NCBI GenBank assembly: GCA_903828145.1
Contig: CAIKKY010000010.1
Span: 1-64,000 of the forward strand
Origin: an uncultured Hyphomicrobiales bacterium
Lineage (GTDB): Bacteria > Pseudomonadota > Alphaproteobacteria > Rhizobiales > Devosiaceae
Direction: 5' to 3'
Length of the DNA: 64,000 bases
Made by a program: the position numbers and the translations under genes. Shown here in pieces: positions 7,320-15,846 of the stretch. The notes under the pieces are model-generated. The model saw only the letters and a list, made by a program, of their open reading frames with translations. It made no database searches and was not told where the DNA came from. Numbering within the stretch: the stretch's first letter is position 1; each line of letters begins with the position of its first letter.

Positions 7320-9125
7320 TTACTCGTCGCCCATCTTGAGCGCCTGAATGAAGGCTTCCTGCGGGATTTCCACGCTGCCGAACTGGCGCATGCGCTTTTT
7401 ACCCGCCTTCTGCTTTTCCAGCAGCTTGCGCTTGCGCGTGGCGTCGCCGCCATAGCACTTGGCCGTCACGTCCTTGCGCAGGGCGCGCACGGTTTCGCGC
7501 GCAATGATCTTGCCGCCAATGGCGGCCTGGATCGGAATCACGAACAGGTGCGGCGGGATCAGCTCTTTCAGCTTCTCGCACATCTGCCGCCCGCGCGATT
7601 CCGCTGCGTTGCGGTGCACCAGCATCGAAAGCGCATCAACCGGTTCGGCATTGACGAGGATCGAGAGCTTCACAAGGTCGCCGTCGCGGTAATCGCCCAG
7701 CGTGTAATCGAAGCTGGCATAGCCCTTAGACATCGACTTCAGCCGGTCATAGAAATCAAACACGACTTCGTTGAGCGGTAGATCATATTCGATCATGGCG
7801 CGGTTGCCGACATAGGTCATGTTGCGCTGGATGCCGCGCCGGTCCTGACAGAGCTTCAGGATCGAGCCGAGATATTCGTCCGGCGTCAGGATCGTCGCCT
7901 TGATCCACGGCTCGTTGATATGGTCGATGCGCACCACATCCGGCAGGTCCGCCGGGTTGTGCAACAGCTGCATATCGCCATTGGTCATATGCACTTCGTA
8001 GACCACCGAGGGCGCCGTCGCGATGAGATCGAGATCGAACTCGCGCGCCAGCCGCTCCTGAATGATTTCGAGGTGCAACAGCCCGAGGAAGCCGCAGCGG
8101 AAACCGAAGCCGAGCGCGGCCGAGGTTTCCATTTCAAACGAGAAGCTCGCATCATTGAGCCGCAACCGGCCCATGGCCTCGCGCAGCGTCTCGAAATCCG
8201 AGGCATCGACCGGGAACAGCCCGCAGAACACCACAGGCTGTGCCGGTTTGAAGCCCGGCAGCGCCGAGTCGGTGGGGCGGCGATCATCGGTAATGGTATC
8301 GCCGACGCGCGTATCGGCCACTTCCTTGATCGAGGCCGTGAAGAACCCGATCTCGCCCGGGCCGAGTTCGGCCACATCGACGAGCTTGGGCGTAAACACG
8401 CCGACGCGATCCAGCTCATAGGTCGCGCCCGTGCCCATCATGCGGATCTTCTGGTGCTTCTTGATCGTGCCATCGACGACCCGCAGCAGCACGACGACAC
8501 CGAGATAGGTATCATACCAGCTATCAACCAGCAGGGCCTTCAGCGGCGCCTTGATGTCGCCCTTGGGCGCCGGCAAGCGCGTGATGATGGCTTCAAGCAC
8601 GGTATCAATGCCGAGCCCGGTCTTGGCTGAAATTTCGAGCGCATCGGACGCATCGAGCCCGATCACATCCTCGATCTGCTGCTTCACGCGGCCGATATCG
8701 GCGGCGGGCAGATCGACCTTGTTCAGCACGGGGACGATCTCGTGGTTGACCTCCATCGCGTGATAGACATTCGCGAGGGTCTGCGCTTCCACGCCCTGGC
8801 TGGCATCCACGACCAGCAGTGAGCCTTCAACGGCGGCCAGCGACCGGTTCACTTCATAGGCGAAATCGACGTGGCCGGGCGTATCAATGAGGTTGAGCAC
8901 ATAGGTCTCGCCGTCCTTGGCCTTATAGTTCAGCCGGACGGTCTGCGCCTTGATGGTGATGCCGCGCTCGCGCTCGATATCCATCGAGTCGAGCACCTGC
9001 TCCTTCATCTCACGCGCTTCCAGCCCGCCCGTCATCTGGATCAGGCGGTCAGCGAGGGTCGATTTGCCATGGTCGATATGGGCGACGATGGAAAAATTGC
9101 GGATATGGTCGAGGGGCACGCTCAT
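7320..9125 (-). CDS. lepA: Elongation factor 4 (LepA), ribosome back-translocating GTPase
   Basis: 601 aa, full family length. G1 motif [10 protein letters not shown] at 16-25, G2/G3 ERGITIK and [14 protein letters not shown]. The LepA-specific C-terminal domain includes [27 protein letters not shown] (partly quoted) and the Lys-rich C-terminus ([21 protein letters not shown]). LepA binds ribosomes and helps translation initiation or elongation under stress. The gene stands alone, convergent with the dehydrogenase gene and downstream of metY on the same strand. Confidence 0.97.
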   Translation of the reverse strand: MSVPLDHIRNFSIVAHIDHGKSTLADRLIQMTGGLEAREMKEQVLDSMDIERERGITIKAQTVRLNYKAKDGETYVLNLIDTPGHVDFAYEVNRSLAAVEGSLLVVDASQGVEAQTLANVYHAMEVNHEIVPVLNKVDLPAADIGRVKQQIEDVIGLDASDALEISAKTGLGIDTVLEAIITRLPAPKGDIKAPLKALLVDSWYDTYLGVVVLLRVVDGTIKKHQKIRMMGTGATYELDRVGVFTPKLVDVAELGPGEIGFFTASIKEVADTRVGDTITDDRRPTDSALPGFKPAQPVVFCGLFPVDASDFETLREAMGRLRLNDASFSFEMETSAALGFGFRCGFLGLLHLEIIQERLAREFDLDLIATAPSVVYEVHMTNGDMQLLHNPADLPDVVRIDHINEPWIKATILTPDEYLGSILKLCQDRRGIQRNMTYVGNRAMIEYDLPLNEVVFDFYDRLKSMSKGYASFDYTLGDYRDGDLVKLSILVNAEPVDALSMLVHRNAAESRGRQMCEKLKELIPPHLFVIPIQAAIGGKIIARETVRALRKDVTAKCYGGDATRKRKLLEKQKAGKKRMRQFGSVEIPQEAFIQALKMGDE

Positions 9126-9176
9126 GCGCGGCTGATAGCAGAGCCAGCGCGGCGGGCAAAGGGGTTAATAGCAGGA

Positions 9177-9204
9177 GCGGCGCGCACCGTTTGATGCGCG
9201 CCGC
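9177..9204 (-). terminator. 10-bp GC hairpin after metY
   Basis: Perfect arms GCGGCGCGCA and TGCGCGCCGC with an 8-nt loop, lying just past the metY stop and before lepA. There is no T-run on the minus strand, and a short CTTATT on the plus strand. It is a likely end of the metY transcript or an mRNA-stabilising 3' structure. Confidence 0.5.
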
Positions 9205-9226
9205 CTTATTGGTGACCCTGGGCCGA

Positions 9227-10498
9227 TCAGGCCTTGGTCAGCGCCTGCTCGATATCGGCCAGAATATCGTCGATATGCTCGATGCCGACCGAGATGCGCA
9301 CCAGATCTTCCGAGACGCCGGCGCGCTTCAGCTCGTCGGGGTTGAGCTGCCGGTGCGTCGTGCTGGCCGGGTGGCAGGCCAGCGACTTGGCGTCGCCGAT
9401 ATTCACCAGCCGGAAAATCATCTGCAACGCATCAATGAAGCGCCCGCCGGCCTCGCGGCCGCCCTTGATGCCAAAGCTCAGGATGCCCGAGGGCGTGCCC
9501 TTCACGATCTTTTTCGCCAGCGCGTTGTACTTGTTGTCCTTGAGCCCGGCATAATTCACCCAGGCAACCTTGGGGTGCTTGGCGAGATATTCGGCCACTT
9601 TCTGCGCGTTTTCGACATGGCGTTCCATGCGGATGCCCAGGGTTTCGAGGCCCATGAGCAGGAGGAAGGCGCTGTGCGGCGCCAGCGCGGCACCCGTGTT
9701 GCGCAGCGGCACCACGCGGCAGCGCCCGATATAGGCTGCCGGTCCCAATGCCTCGGTATAGACCACACCGTGATAGCTCGGATCGGGCTCGTTCAGCATG
9801 GGGAAGCGCTTCGCGTTGGCTTTCCAGTCGAACTTGCCGGAATCGACAATGATGCCGCCGATCGAATTGCCATGCCCGCCGATATACTTGGTCAGCGAAT
9901 GCACCACGATATCAGCGCCGAAATCGATGGGGCGGCAGAGGTAGGGCGTCGCCACGGTGTTATCAACGATCAGCGGCACGCCGTGCTTGTGCGCGATCTG
10001 CGCCAGCCGCTCGATATCCACCACATTGCCTGCCGGATTACCGATCGACTCGCAGAACACCGCGCGGGTCTTGTCATCGATCAGCCGGTCGAACGCGTCG
10101 AAATCATCGGCAGCGGCCATGCGCACTTCAATGCCCTGGCGCGGGAACGTGTGCATGAACAGGTTATAGGTGCCGCCGTAAAGCTGCGAGACCGACACGA
10201 TATTGTCGCCCGCGCGCGTGATGGCATCAATCGAATAGGTGATGGCGGCCATGCCCGAAGCCACGCAGAGCCCCGCGAGGCCGCCTTCCATCGCCGCCAC
10301 CCGCGCCTCAAGTACGGCGGTGGTGGGGTTCATGATGCGGGTGTAGATATTGCCACCCACCTTCAGATCAAACAGGTCCGCCCCGTGCTGGGTATTGTCG
10401 AACGTGTAGGATGTGGTCTGGTAGATCGGCACGGCGGCGGCTTTGGTCGTCGCTTCCGGCGTGTAGCCGTGGTGCAGCGCGAGGGTCTCGAGCTTCAT
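9227..10498 (-). CDS. metY: O-acetylhomoserine aminocarboxypropyltransferase (sulfhydrylase)
   Basis: 423 aa, Cys/Met-metabolism PLP enzyme. It converts O-acetyl-homoserine and sulfide to homocysteine in methionine synthesis. PLP-binding lysine in HSLTKYIGGHG; SRxxNPT-type motif YTRIMNPTT; ASGMAA; CESIGNP; and HPASTTHRQL near the C-terminus, typical of the O-acetylhomoserine branch. The start is an ATG with AGGAG 8 nt upstream rather than the longer frame. It is divergent from a penicillin-binding protein; the gap carries a strong hairpin on the metY side. Confidence 0.92.
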   Translation of the reverse strand: MKLETLALHHGYTPEATTKAAAVPIYQTTSYTFDNTQHGADLFDLKVGGNIYTRIMNPTTAVLEARVAAMEGGLAGLCVASGMAAITYSIDAITRAGDNIVSVSQLYGGTYNLFMHTFPRQGIEVRMAAADDFDAFDRLIDDKTRAVFCESIGNPAGNVVDIERLAQIAHKHGVPLIVDNTVATPYLCRPIDFGADIVVHSLTKYIGGHGNSIGGIIVDSGKFDWKANAKRFPMLNEPDPSYHGVVYTEALGPAAYIGRCRVVPLRNTGAALAPHSAFLLLMGLETLGIRMERHVENAQKVAEYLAKHPKVAWVNYAGLKDNKYNALAKKIVKGTPSGILSFGIKGGREAGGRFIDALQMIFRLVNIGDAKSLACHPASTTHRQLNPDELKRAGVSEDLVRISVGIEHIDDILADIEQALTKA

Positions 10499-10562
10499 GG
10501 GGTTTGCTCCTCTTGTTCTGGTCCCGGGCACGACGATACCGATGTTTTTCGAGCCGACCTAG

Positions 10563-10606
10563 CCCCAGCCGGAGGATGATCTTGCGTATTCGCCCGGCTT
10601 TAGGGG
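10563..10606 (-). promoter_or_regulatory. Long hairpin in the metY leader region
   Basis: Arms CCCCAGCCGG (10563-10572) and CCGGCT-TTA-GGGG (10594-10606) pair over 10 bp with a 3-nt bulge. The structure sits about 65 bp upstream of the metY start, so it would be in a transcribed leader if the promoter is further right. Methionine genes in alphaproteobacteria are often controlled by SAM riboswitches, but I could not fit this to the SAM-II consensus. Confidence 0.4.
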
Positions 10607-10723
10607 AATGCACTGCTTTTCTCATAAACCGGCCACAATTCCCTTTGATAGGCTCGTAAAGCGTCCGAGATAGGCATCAGACTGCCGCGCCTGAAGCTGA
10701 GGCATAACACCGGGACCAGCCGC

Positions 10724-12883
10724 ATGGATTTTCGCATTTCGCCCGATGATCGTGTCGGCGGCGCCCGCGGCAAGCGTGGCCGCAAGGCCACCGCCAAAGC
10801 GACCGCCAAACCGGCGCGCGGCAAAAAGGCGAAAGCGGGCAAGGTCGAGCCCGCGCTCGATGATGCGGATACCCCCCATATCGATGCCAGCGACAAGGGC
10901 CGGTCGCGCCCGCGTGGCAAAGCAAAGCCGAAGGCGCGCGGCAAGGCCATTCGCCGGGTCCGCGACACCCGCCCGCTGACGCTGGGGCGTGTCATCGTGT
11001 GGATCGTCTCGCTGTTTGCCGTGCTTGCCCTCTGGGGCGCGGTGATCGTCGGCGGTATCGTCGCGTTTTACGCGCTGCAACTGCCCTCTGCCGAAAGCTG
11101 GAAAGTGCCGGATCGGGCGGCCAATATCCGCGTTGTTGCTGCCGATGGTCAGCTCATTTCCAACCGGGGCAAATCCGGCGGCGAAGCCATCAGCCTGCAT
11201 GAATTGCCCTATTACGTGCCTGCGGCCTTCATCGCCATCGAGGATCGGCGCTTCAAGGAGCATTTCGGCATCGACCTGATCGGCCTTGCCTCGGTGGCGC
11301 TTGAGAGCATCCGGGCGGGCGAGGTGACGCGTGGCGCGTCGACCATTACCCAGCAATTGGCCAAAAACCTGTTTCTCACCCCGGACCAGACCCTGGGGCG
11401 CAAAGTGCAGGAAGCCGTGCTCGCGCTCTGGCTCGAACGCACCTACACCAAGGACGAAATTCTCGAACTGTATCTCAACCGCATGTTCTTCGGCTTCGAG
11501 TCCTACGGCATCGAAGCGGCGGCGCAGCGCTATTTCGGCAAATCGGCCCGCAATCTCTCGCTGAGCGAAGCCGCGATCCTCGCCGGCTCGATGCAGGCGC
11601 CGTCGCGGCTCAACCCCAAGGGCGACCCCAGACTGGTGCAGGCCCGGCAGGCGCTGGTGCTGAAGGCCATGGCGCGCGATGGCTATATTTCCAGCGCCGA
11701 GGCCAAGGCCGCCGCAATTGATCCCACCCAGACCGTCCGCACCAAAGTGATCGGCTCGGAATCCTATGTGGCCGATTGGGTCGAAAGCCTGATGTCCGCC
11801 TATGTGGGCGACGACCTGAAAGAAGATGTGATCGTCCACACTACGATCAATTGGGATTTGCAGAAACAGGCCGAGTTCGTGGTCAAGGAGGCCGTGACCA
11901 CCTATGGCGCGCAATATGGGTTCACACAGGGCGCCATGGTGGCCATGGATGTCGATGGCACGATCCGCGCGCTGGTGGGCGGTGTTGATTACCAGCAAAG
12001 TCAGTTCAACCGCGCGGTAACGGCGCGGCGGCAGCCGGGTTCGGCCTTCAAGCCGTTTGTCTATCTCGCCGGGATGGAAAAGGGCTACACGCCCGATACC
12101 GTGGCCGAAGACGCCCCCATTGATCTCAATGGCTGGCAACCCGAAAATGCCGATGGCAAATTCATGGGCAAGCTGACGCTGCGGCAGGCGCTGGCCTTTT
12201 CACGCAATACCATTGCCGCGATCCTCGCCAATGATGTCGGGCCGGAGCGGGTGGTGGAAGCCGCCACGCGCCTCGGCATTTCATCGCCACTCATGGCGGT
12301 GCCCTCGATTGCCCTCGGCACGCAGGAAGTCTCGCTGCTCGAGTTGACCGGCGCTTATGCCCCCTTCGCCAACGGCGGCATGGGCGTGATTCCCAGTGTC
12401 ATCACCCGCATTGAAACCGCCTCGGGCAAGGTGCTGTTCGACGCCATCCCGGCGGGGCCGGGCCGGGTCATCGAGCCGCGCTACGTGGCTGAAATGAACG
12501 ACATGCTGCACGCTGCCGTCGAAATCGGTACCGGCAAACGCGCCGTTCTTAATGGCTGGCCGATGGCCGGCAAGACCGGCACCAGCCAGAAGGCGCGCGA
12601 TGCGCTGTTCGTGGGCTACACCGCTCGCATGGTCGCCGGCGTCTGGCTCGGCAACGACGAAGATGTCGGCACCAAGCTGGTGGGCGGCACCGTGCCGGTC
12701 GAAATCTGGAGCCAGTTCATGACCAAGGCGCATGAAGGTGTGCCGGTGGCTGATCTGCCGGGTGTTACGGGCCAAGCCATGCTGCCCAATGGCACGCTCG
12801 AGCCTTTGGCCCCGGAACCGGAAAAGCCCAAGCGCACGCTGGTTGATCTGCTGAACGATATCTTCAAGGGCGGCGGGAACTAG
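10724..12883 (+). CDS. Bifunctional penicillin-binding protein 1A-type (GT51 glycosyltransferase and transpeptidase)
   Basis: 719 aa. The first 80 residues are cytoplasmic and extremely rich in Lys, Arg and Ala, followed by one membrane helix (about residues 88-118). The glycosyltransferase domain has the catalytic glutamate in AIEDRRFKEH (near 174), GASTITQQLAKN and KVQEAVLALWLER. The transpeptidase has SxxK in GSAFKP, SRN, and KTGTS, all intact. It polymerises and cross-links peptidoglycan in the periplasm. Its stop shares a CTAG with the convergent YgjP-like gene. A class A enzyme of PBP1A/PbpC type; the exact paralogue is not resolved. Confidence 0.92.
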   Translation: MDFRISPDDRVGGARGKRGRKATAKATAKPARGKKAKAGKVEPALDDADTPHIDASDKGRSRPRGKAKPKARGKAIRRVRDTRPLTLGRVIVWIVSLFAVLALWGAVIVGGIVAFYALQLPSAESWKVPDRAANIRVVAADGQLISNRGKSGGEAISLHELPYYVPAAFIAIEDRRFKEHFGIDLIGLASVALESIRAGEVTRGASTITQQLAKNLFLTPDQTLGRKVQEAVLALWLERTYTKDEILELYLNRMFFGFESYGIEAAAQRYFGKSARNLSLSEAAILAGSMQAPSRLNPKGDPRLVQARQALVLKAMARDGYISSAEAKAAAIDPTQTVRTKVIGSESYVADWVESLMSAYVGDDLKEDVIVHTTINWDLQKQAEFVVKEAVTTYGAQYGFTQGAMVAMDVDGTIRALVGGVDYQQSQFNRAVTARRQPGSAFKPFVYLAGMEKGYTPDTVAEDAPIDLNGWQPENADGKFMGKLTLRQALAFSRNTIAAILANDVGPERVVEAATRLGISSPLMAVPSIALGTQEVSLLELTGAYAPFANGGMGVIPSVITRIETASGKVLFDAIPAGPGRVIEPRYVAEMNDMLHAAVEIGTGKRAVLNGWPMAGKTGTSQKARDALFVGYTARMVAGVWLGNDEDVGTKLVGGTVPVEIWSQFMTKAHEGVPVADLPGVTGQAMLPNGTLEPLAPEPEKPKRTLVDLLNDIFKGGGN

Positions 12884-13638
12884 GCCTCGCCCGCGTCTTC
12901 GCCCAGCCCATAGCCCATCAGCACCTTGCCGTGCGCCTTAAGCCAGGCCCGGCCGCGCTCCATGTCGGGCATCGCAACCCCAACCGTCTTCCAGAAGGTT
13001 GGCGAGTGGTTCATGTGCACGAGATGCGCCACTTCATGGGCCGCCACATAATCGAGCACGAAGGGCGGGGCGAGCACGAGCCGCCAGTTATAGCTCAGTC
13101 GCCCGGTGCTGGAGCATGAGCCCCAGCGGGTTGATTGCGCCCGCATGGTCACGGCCTTCACTGTGACGCCCAGAGTTTGCGCATGGATGAGGCTGCGCTC
13201 GGTCAAATCCTTGTGTGCTTCGGCCTTCAGCCAGTCGCTGAGGCGGCGCGACAGCCGATCGGGCTCGCCCGGCACCAGAAGCTGCGGCTCGCCATCGGCC
13301 ATTGCCAGTTCCACCCGTCCCCGCAACCGGCCCGTTGCGGCAATGCGGTGCGGCACGCCGCGCAGCGGCACCTGTTCGCCATGGGCAAAGCGCGTGGCCG
13401 GTGCGCTGCGTTTCAGCCGGGTGGCCAGCCATGGCCGGTGCCGCTCCAGAAAACGCTCCGCATCGGCCCATTGGCCATGAACGGGAAAGGTCAGCACCGG
13501 ATCGCCATGATGCGGCACCGTCAGCCGATAGCTGCGCGCCCGCGCACTCACCCGCACAGCAACGCTCACCGCCTTGCCATCAAGCAGAAGCTCGGTTCGG
13601 GCCGGGACCGGTTTTTTGGTCATCAGAGGGAATCGCAT
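12880..13638 (-). CDS. YgjP-like zinc metallopeptidase (DUF45, SprT-like fold)
   Basis: 252 aa. The zinc motif HEVAHLVHMNHSPTFW contains HExxH and the third histidine, and the family block RAQSTRWGSCSSTGRLSYNWRL (partly quoted here) precedes it. The N-terminal domain carries RVSARARSYRLTV. The gene was called from its first ATG after a stop-free antisense stretch; a second in-frame ATG 15 bp later is possible. The family is sometimes found with restriction systems as YgjP; here it is alone. Substrate unknown. Confidence 0.85.
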   Translation of the reverse strand: MRFPLMTKKPVPARTELLLDGKAVSVAVRVSARARSYRLTVPHHGDPVLTFPVHGQWADAERFLERHRPWLATRLKRSAPATRFAHGEQVPLRGVPHRIAATGRLRGRVELAMADGEPQLLVPGEPDRLSRRLSDWLKAEAHKDLTERSLIHAQTLGVTVKAVTMRAQSTRWGSCSSTGRLSYNWRLVLAPPFVLDYVAAHEVAHLVHMNHSPTFWKTVGVAMPDMERGRAWLKAHGKVLMGYGLGEDAGEA

Positions 13639-13822
13639 CCGCCGAGTCTCGCCGATTCGATGCCGGACGGCAAAGGAACAAAGGATAGGGCCCGACAGGG
13701 CCGAGACGGCAAAACGCCACGCGACGGCTGCCGCGTGGCGCTTCAGGGTTGACCCGACCCAGAGGAGCCTGAGGGGGGACTCGAGGGGCGCTCCCCCGGG
13801 CCGGGTTTGCCGGTGCGACGCT

Positions 13823-14248
13823 TTACTGCCCGTCTTTGGGCAGGGTGCGGTCGCGCATGAACCGGTCGAACTCCTCGCGGTCACGCGCCATGCGCAGGTT
13901 GCGCATGTGGGCGTGGAAGGCCTCGACTTCTTCATCGAGCCGACGACGTTCCTCATCGAGCCGCTTGAGCTGCTCGTCGCGGTAATCATCGAAAGCGGCG
14001 TTGCCGCTCGAAAACCCGCCGGCACGGTAATGACGGCTGAAGCGCTGGGCCTTACTGCCCATGTCCTGGGCAAAGTCGCGCGAGTGGCGGGCATAACGCG
14101 CCGCCTTATCCGCGCTGCCGCCGAACATCTCGCCCCACAGGATATAGGCGAGCACCGCAAGGCCAAGCGGCCACCAGACGACGAAGCCCAGAACCATGAG
14201 GCCGATGGTGAGCGGCCCCCACTGGGGTTTGACGATGGCAGTATGCAT
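13823..14248 (-). CDS. DUF2852 membrane-anchored protein
   Basis: 141 aa. One N-terminal hydrophobic region (about residues 10-40, GLMVLGFVVWWPLGLAVLAY) is followed by a charged helical part with a coiled-coil rich in Glu and Arg (DEQLKRLDEERRRLDEEVEAF). This is the DUF2852 layout common in Rhizobiales. The start has GGAGG about 10 nt upstream. Function unknown; divergent from the RegB-like kinase gene. Confidence 0.8.
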   Translation of the reverse strand: MHTAIVKPQWGPLTIGLMVLGFVVWWPLGLAVLAYILWGEMFGGSADKAARYARHSRDFAQDMGSKAQRFSRHYRAGGFSSGNAAFDDYRDEQLKRLDEERRRLDEEVEAFHAHMRNLRMARDREEFDRFMRDRTLPKDGQ

Positions 14249-14377
14249 CAGGGGAACCTCCACATCAGATAACGTCCCTGAAGATGGCCCTCCGCTCCTG
14301 CGGTTCAAGCGCCGAAATGCAAAATTCAGCCTCTTGAAAATCCGTGCTAGATCACATTGACGCGAAGGGAGGCCCGG

Positions 14378-15700
14378 ATGAGCCCCAATGATCCCGTTTC
14401 AGCCGTGCCAGGTGCGATTCTGGCGACAGGCACCGGCAATTGGCGCCCCCTGCGGCTCGGTACGCTGGTGGGCCTGCGTTGGCTCGCCATTGCGGGCCAG
14501 CTCATCGGCGTGCTGCTGGTTCAGTTCGGGCTCGGCTATCCGCTGCCCCTGCTCGAATGTCTTGGGTTGATTGCCCTCTCGGTGTTGCTCAATTTGTGGC
14601 TGCTGCTGCGGCTGGGCGAAGGCTATCGCCCCTCGGCGCTATCGGCCACCCTGCTGCTCAGCTGGGATCTGGTGCAACTGGGCGGGCTCCTTGCCCTGAC
14701 CGGCGGGTTGCAGAACCCGTTTTCGCTGCTGCTTCTTGCGCCGGTTTCCGTATCGGCCACCACGCTGCCGCAGCGCTCAACGCTCATTCTGGCCGTTCTG
14801 GCGACGCTCATTGCTTCGATGCTCGGGCTCGTTCATCGCGGCCTGCCGTGGCGTCCCGGCGAGGCGCTGGTGCTCGACCGGGTCTATATCATCGGCATCT
14901 GGGTCAGCCTTCTGTGCGGGGTCAGCTTTATCGCCGCCTATACCAACCGCGTGGCGCATGAAGCCCGGCAGTTGGCCGATGCGCTCGCGGCCACCGAACT
15001 GGCCCTGTCGCGGCACGAACAGTTGAGCGCGCTTGATGGGCTGGCCGCCGCCGCCGCCCATGAACTGGGCACCCCGCTCTCGACCATTGCGCTCGCCGCG
15101 CGCGAAGTGCGCGATGACATGCCGCCGGGCCCGATGCGCGACGATCTCGAACTCATCATGAGCCAGGCGGCCCGGTGCCGCGAAATTCTCGGCAAGCTGC
15201 GCTCGCTGCGCGAAACGCCGGGCGACCCGTTCGCGGCCGTGCCGCTCGGGGCCTTGCTGGCTGAATTGGCCCAACCCCATGAAGGGGCCGGCCATGCCGT
15301 TCGGATTTTTGTCGAACCGGCCGGCCAGGGCCGTGAACCCGTGGTCAAACGCAATGCCGGCCTCCTCTATGGGCTCGGCAATCTCATTGAAAACGCCACC
15401 CAGTTTGCCGCCTCGACGGTGACTGTCACGGCGCACTGGAGCCGATCCCGCGTCGACGTGATGATCACCGATGATGGTCCGGGGTTCCCCATCGATCTCA
15501 TCGCGCGGTTGGGCGAACCCTACCTGACCACCCGGCCCCGCGCGCCGGAACAGGATGCCCCGGGCGGTCTCGGCCTGGGGATTTTCATTGCCAAGACGCT
15601 GCTCGAACGCACGGGCGCGCGGCTCACGTTTGACAATGTGAGCGAAAGCGGGTCGGCGCGTGTGCGCATCATCTGGCCGCGCAGCGTGCTGGAGGTCTAG
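14378..15700 (+). CDS. RegB/PrrB/ActS-type redox-sensing histidine kinase
   Basis: 440 aa. Six hydrophobic segments fill residues 25-190 and include GGLQNPF, the quinone-sensing loop motif of RegB. The H-box is AAAAHELGTPLSTIA, with the phosphorylated His near 231, and the redox-active cysteine position of RegB is present in AARCREIL. The ATPase domain has NLIENATQFA, DDGPGFP and GGLGLGIFIAKTLLERTGA (partial G2 box). In relatives it phosphorylates RegA/ActR to adjust respiration, carbon and nitrogen fixation genes to redox state. No response regulator gene lies beside it here. Start set by GGGAGG 5 nt upstream. Confidence 0.88.
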   Translation: MSPNDPVSAVPGAILATGTGNWRPLRLGTLVGLRWLAIAGQLIGVLLVQFGLGYPLPLLECLGLIALSVLLNLWLLLRLGEGYRPSALSATLLLSWDLVQLGGLLALTGGLQNPFSLLLLAPVSVSATTLPQRSTLILAVLATLIASMLGLVHRGLPWRPGEALVLDRVYIIGIWVSLLCGVSFIAAYTNRVAHEARQLADALAATELALSRHEQLSALDGLAAAAAHELGTPLSTIALAAREVRDDMPPGPMRDDLELIMSQAARCREILGKLRSLRETPGDPFAAVPLGALLAELAQPHEGAGHAVRIFVEPAGQGREPVVKRNAGLLYGLGNLIENATQFAASTVTVTAHWSRSRVDVMITDDGPGFPIDLIARLGEPYLTTRPRAPEQDAPGGLGLGIFIAKTLLERTGARLTFDNVSESGSARVRIIWPRSVLEV

Positions 15701-15846
15701 GTCCGGCCACGCTCACCTTTCTCGCATTCTGACCAGCGCGCTTAGCGGTCACACGATCAAGAGCGCCGGATCAGCTGTTGAGCTAGCGCAATCGGCGGGG
15801 CCCGGGAGCCGCTAGGGTGGGGCCACACCGAGAAGGATTGCGCACC

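Noticed and set aside
9191-10579. Long plus-strand frame opposite metY
   Set aside because: Antisense shadow of a clear PLP enzyme; composition and lack of start signals argue against a gene.
10499-10723. SAM-II riboswitch upstream of metY
   Set aside because: I looked for the pseudoknot consensus and did not find it; only a simple hairpin is supported.
10622-12139. 505-codon minus-strand frame opposite the penicillin-binding protein
   Set aside because: Antisense of a complete bifunctional PBP with intact motifs.
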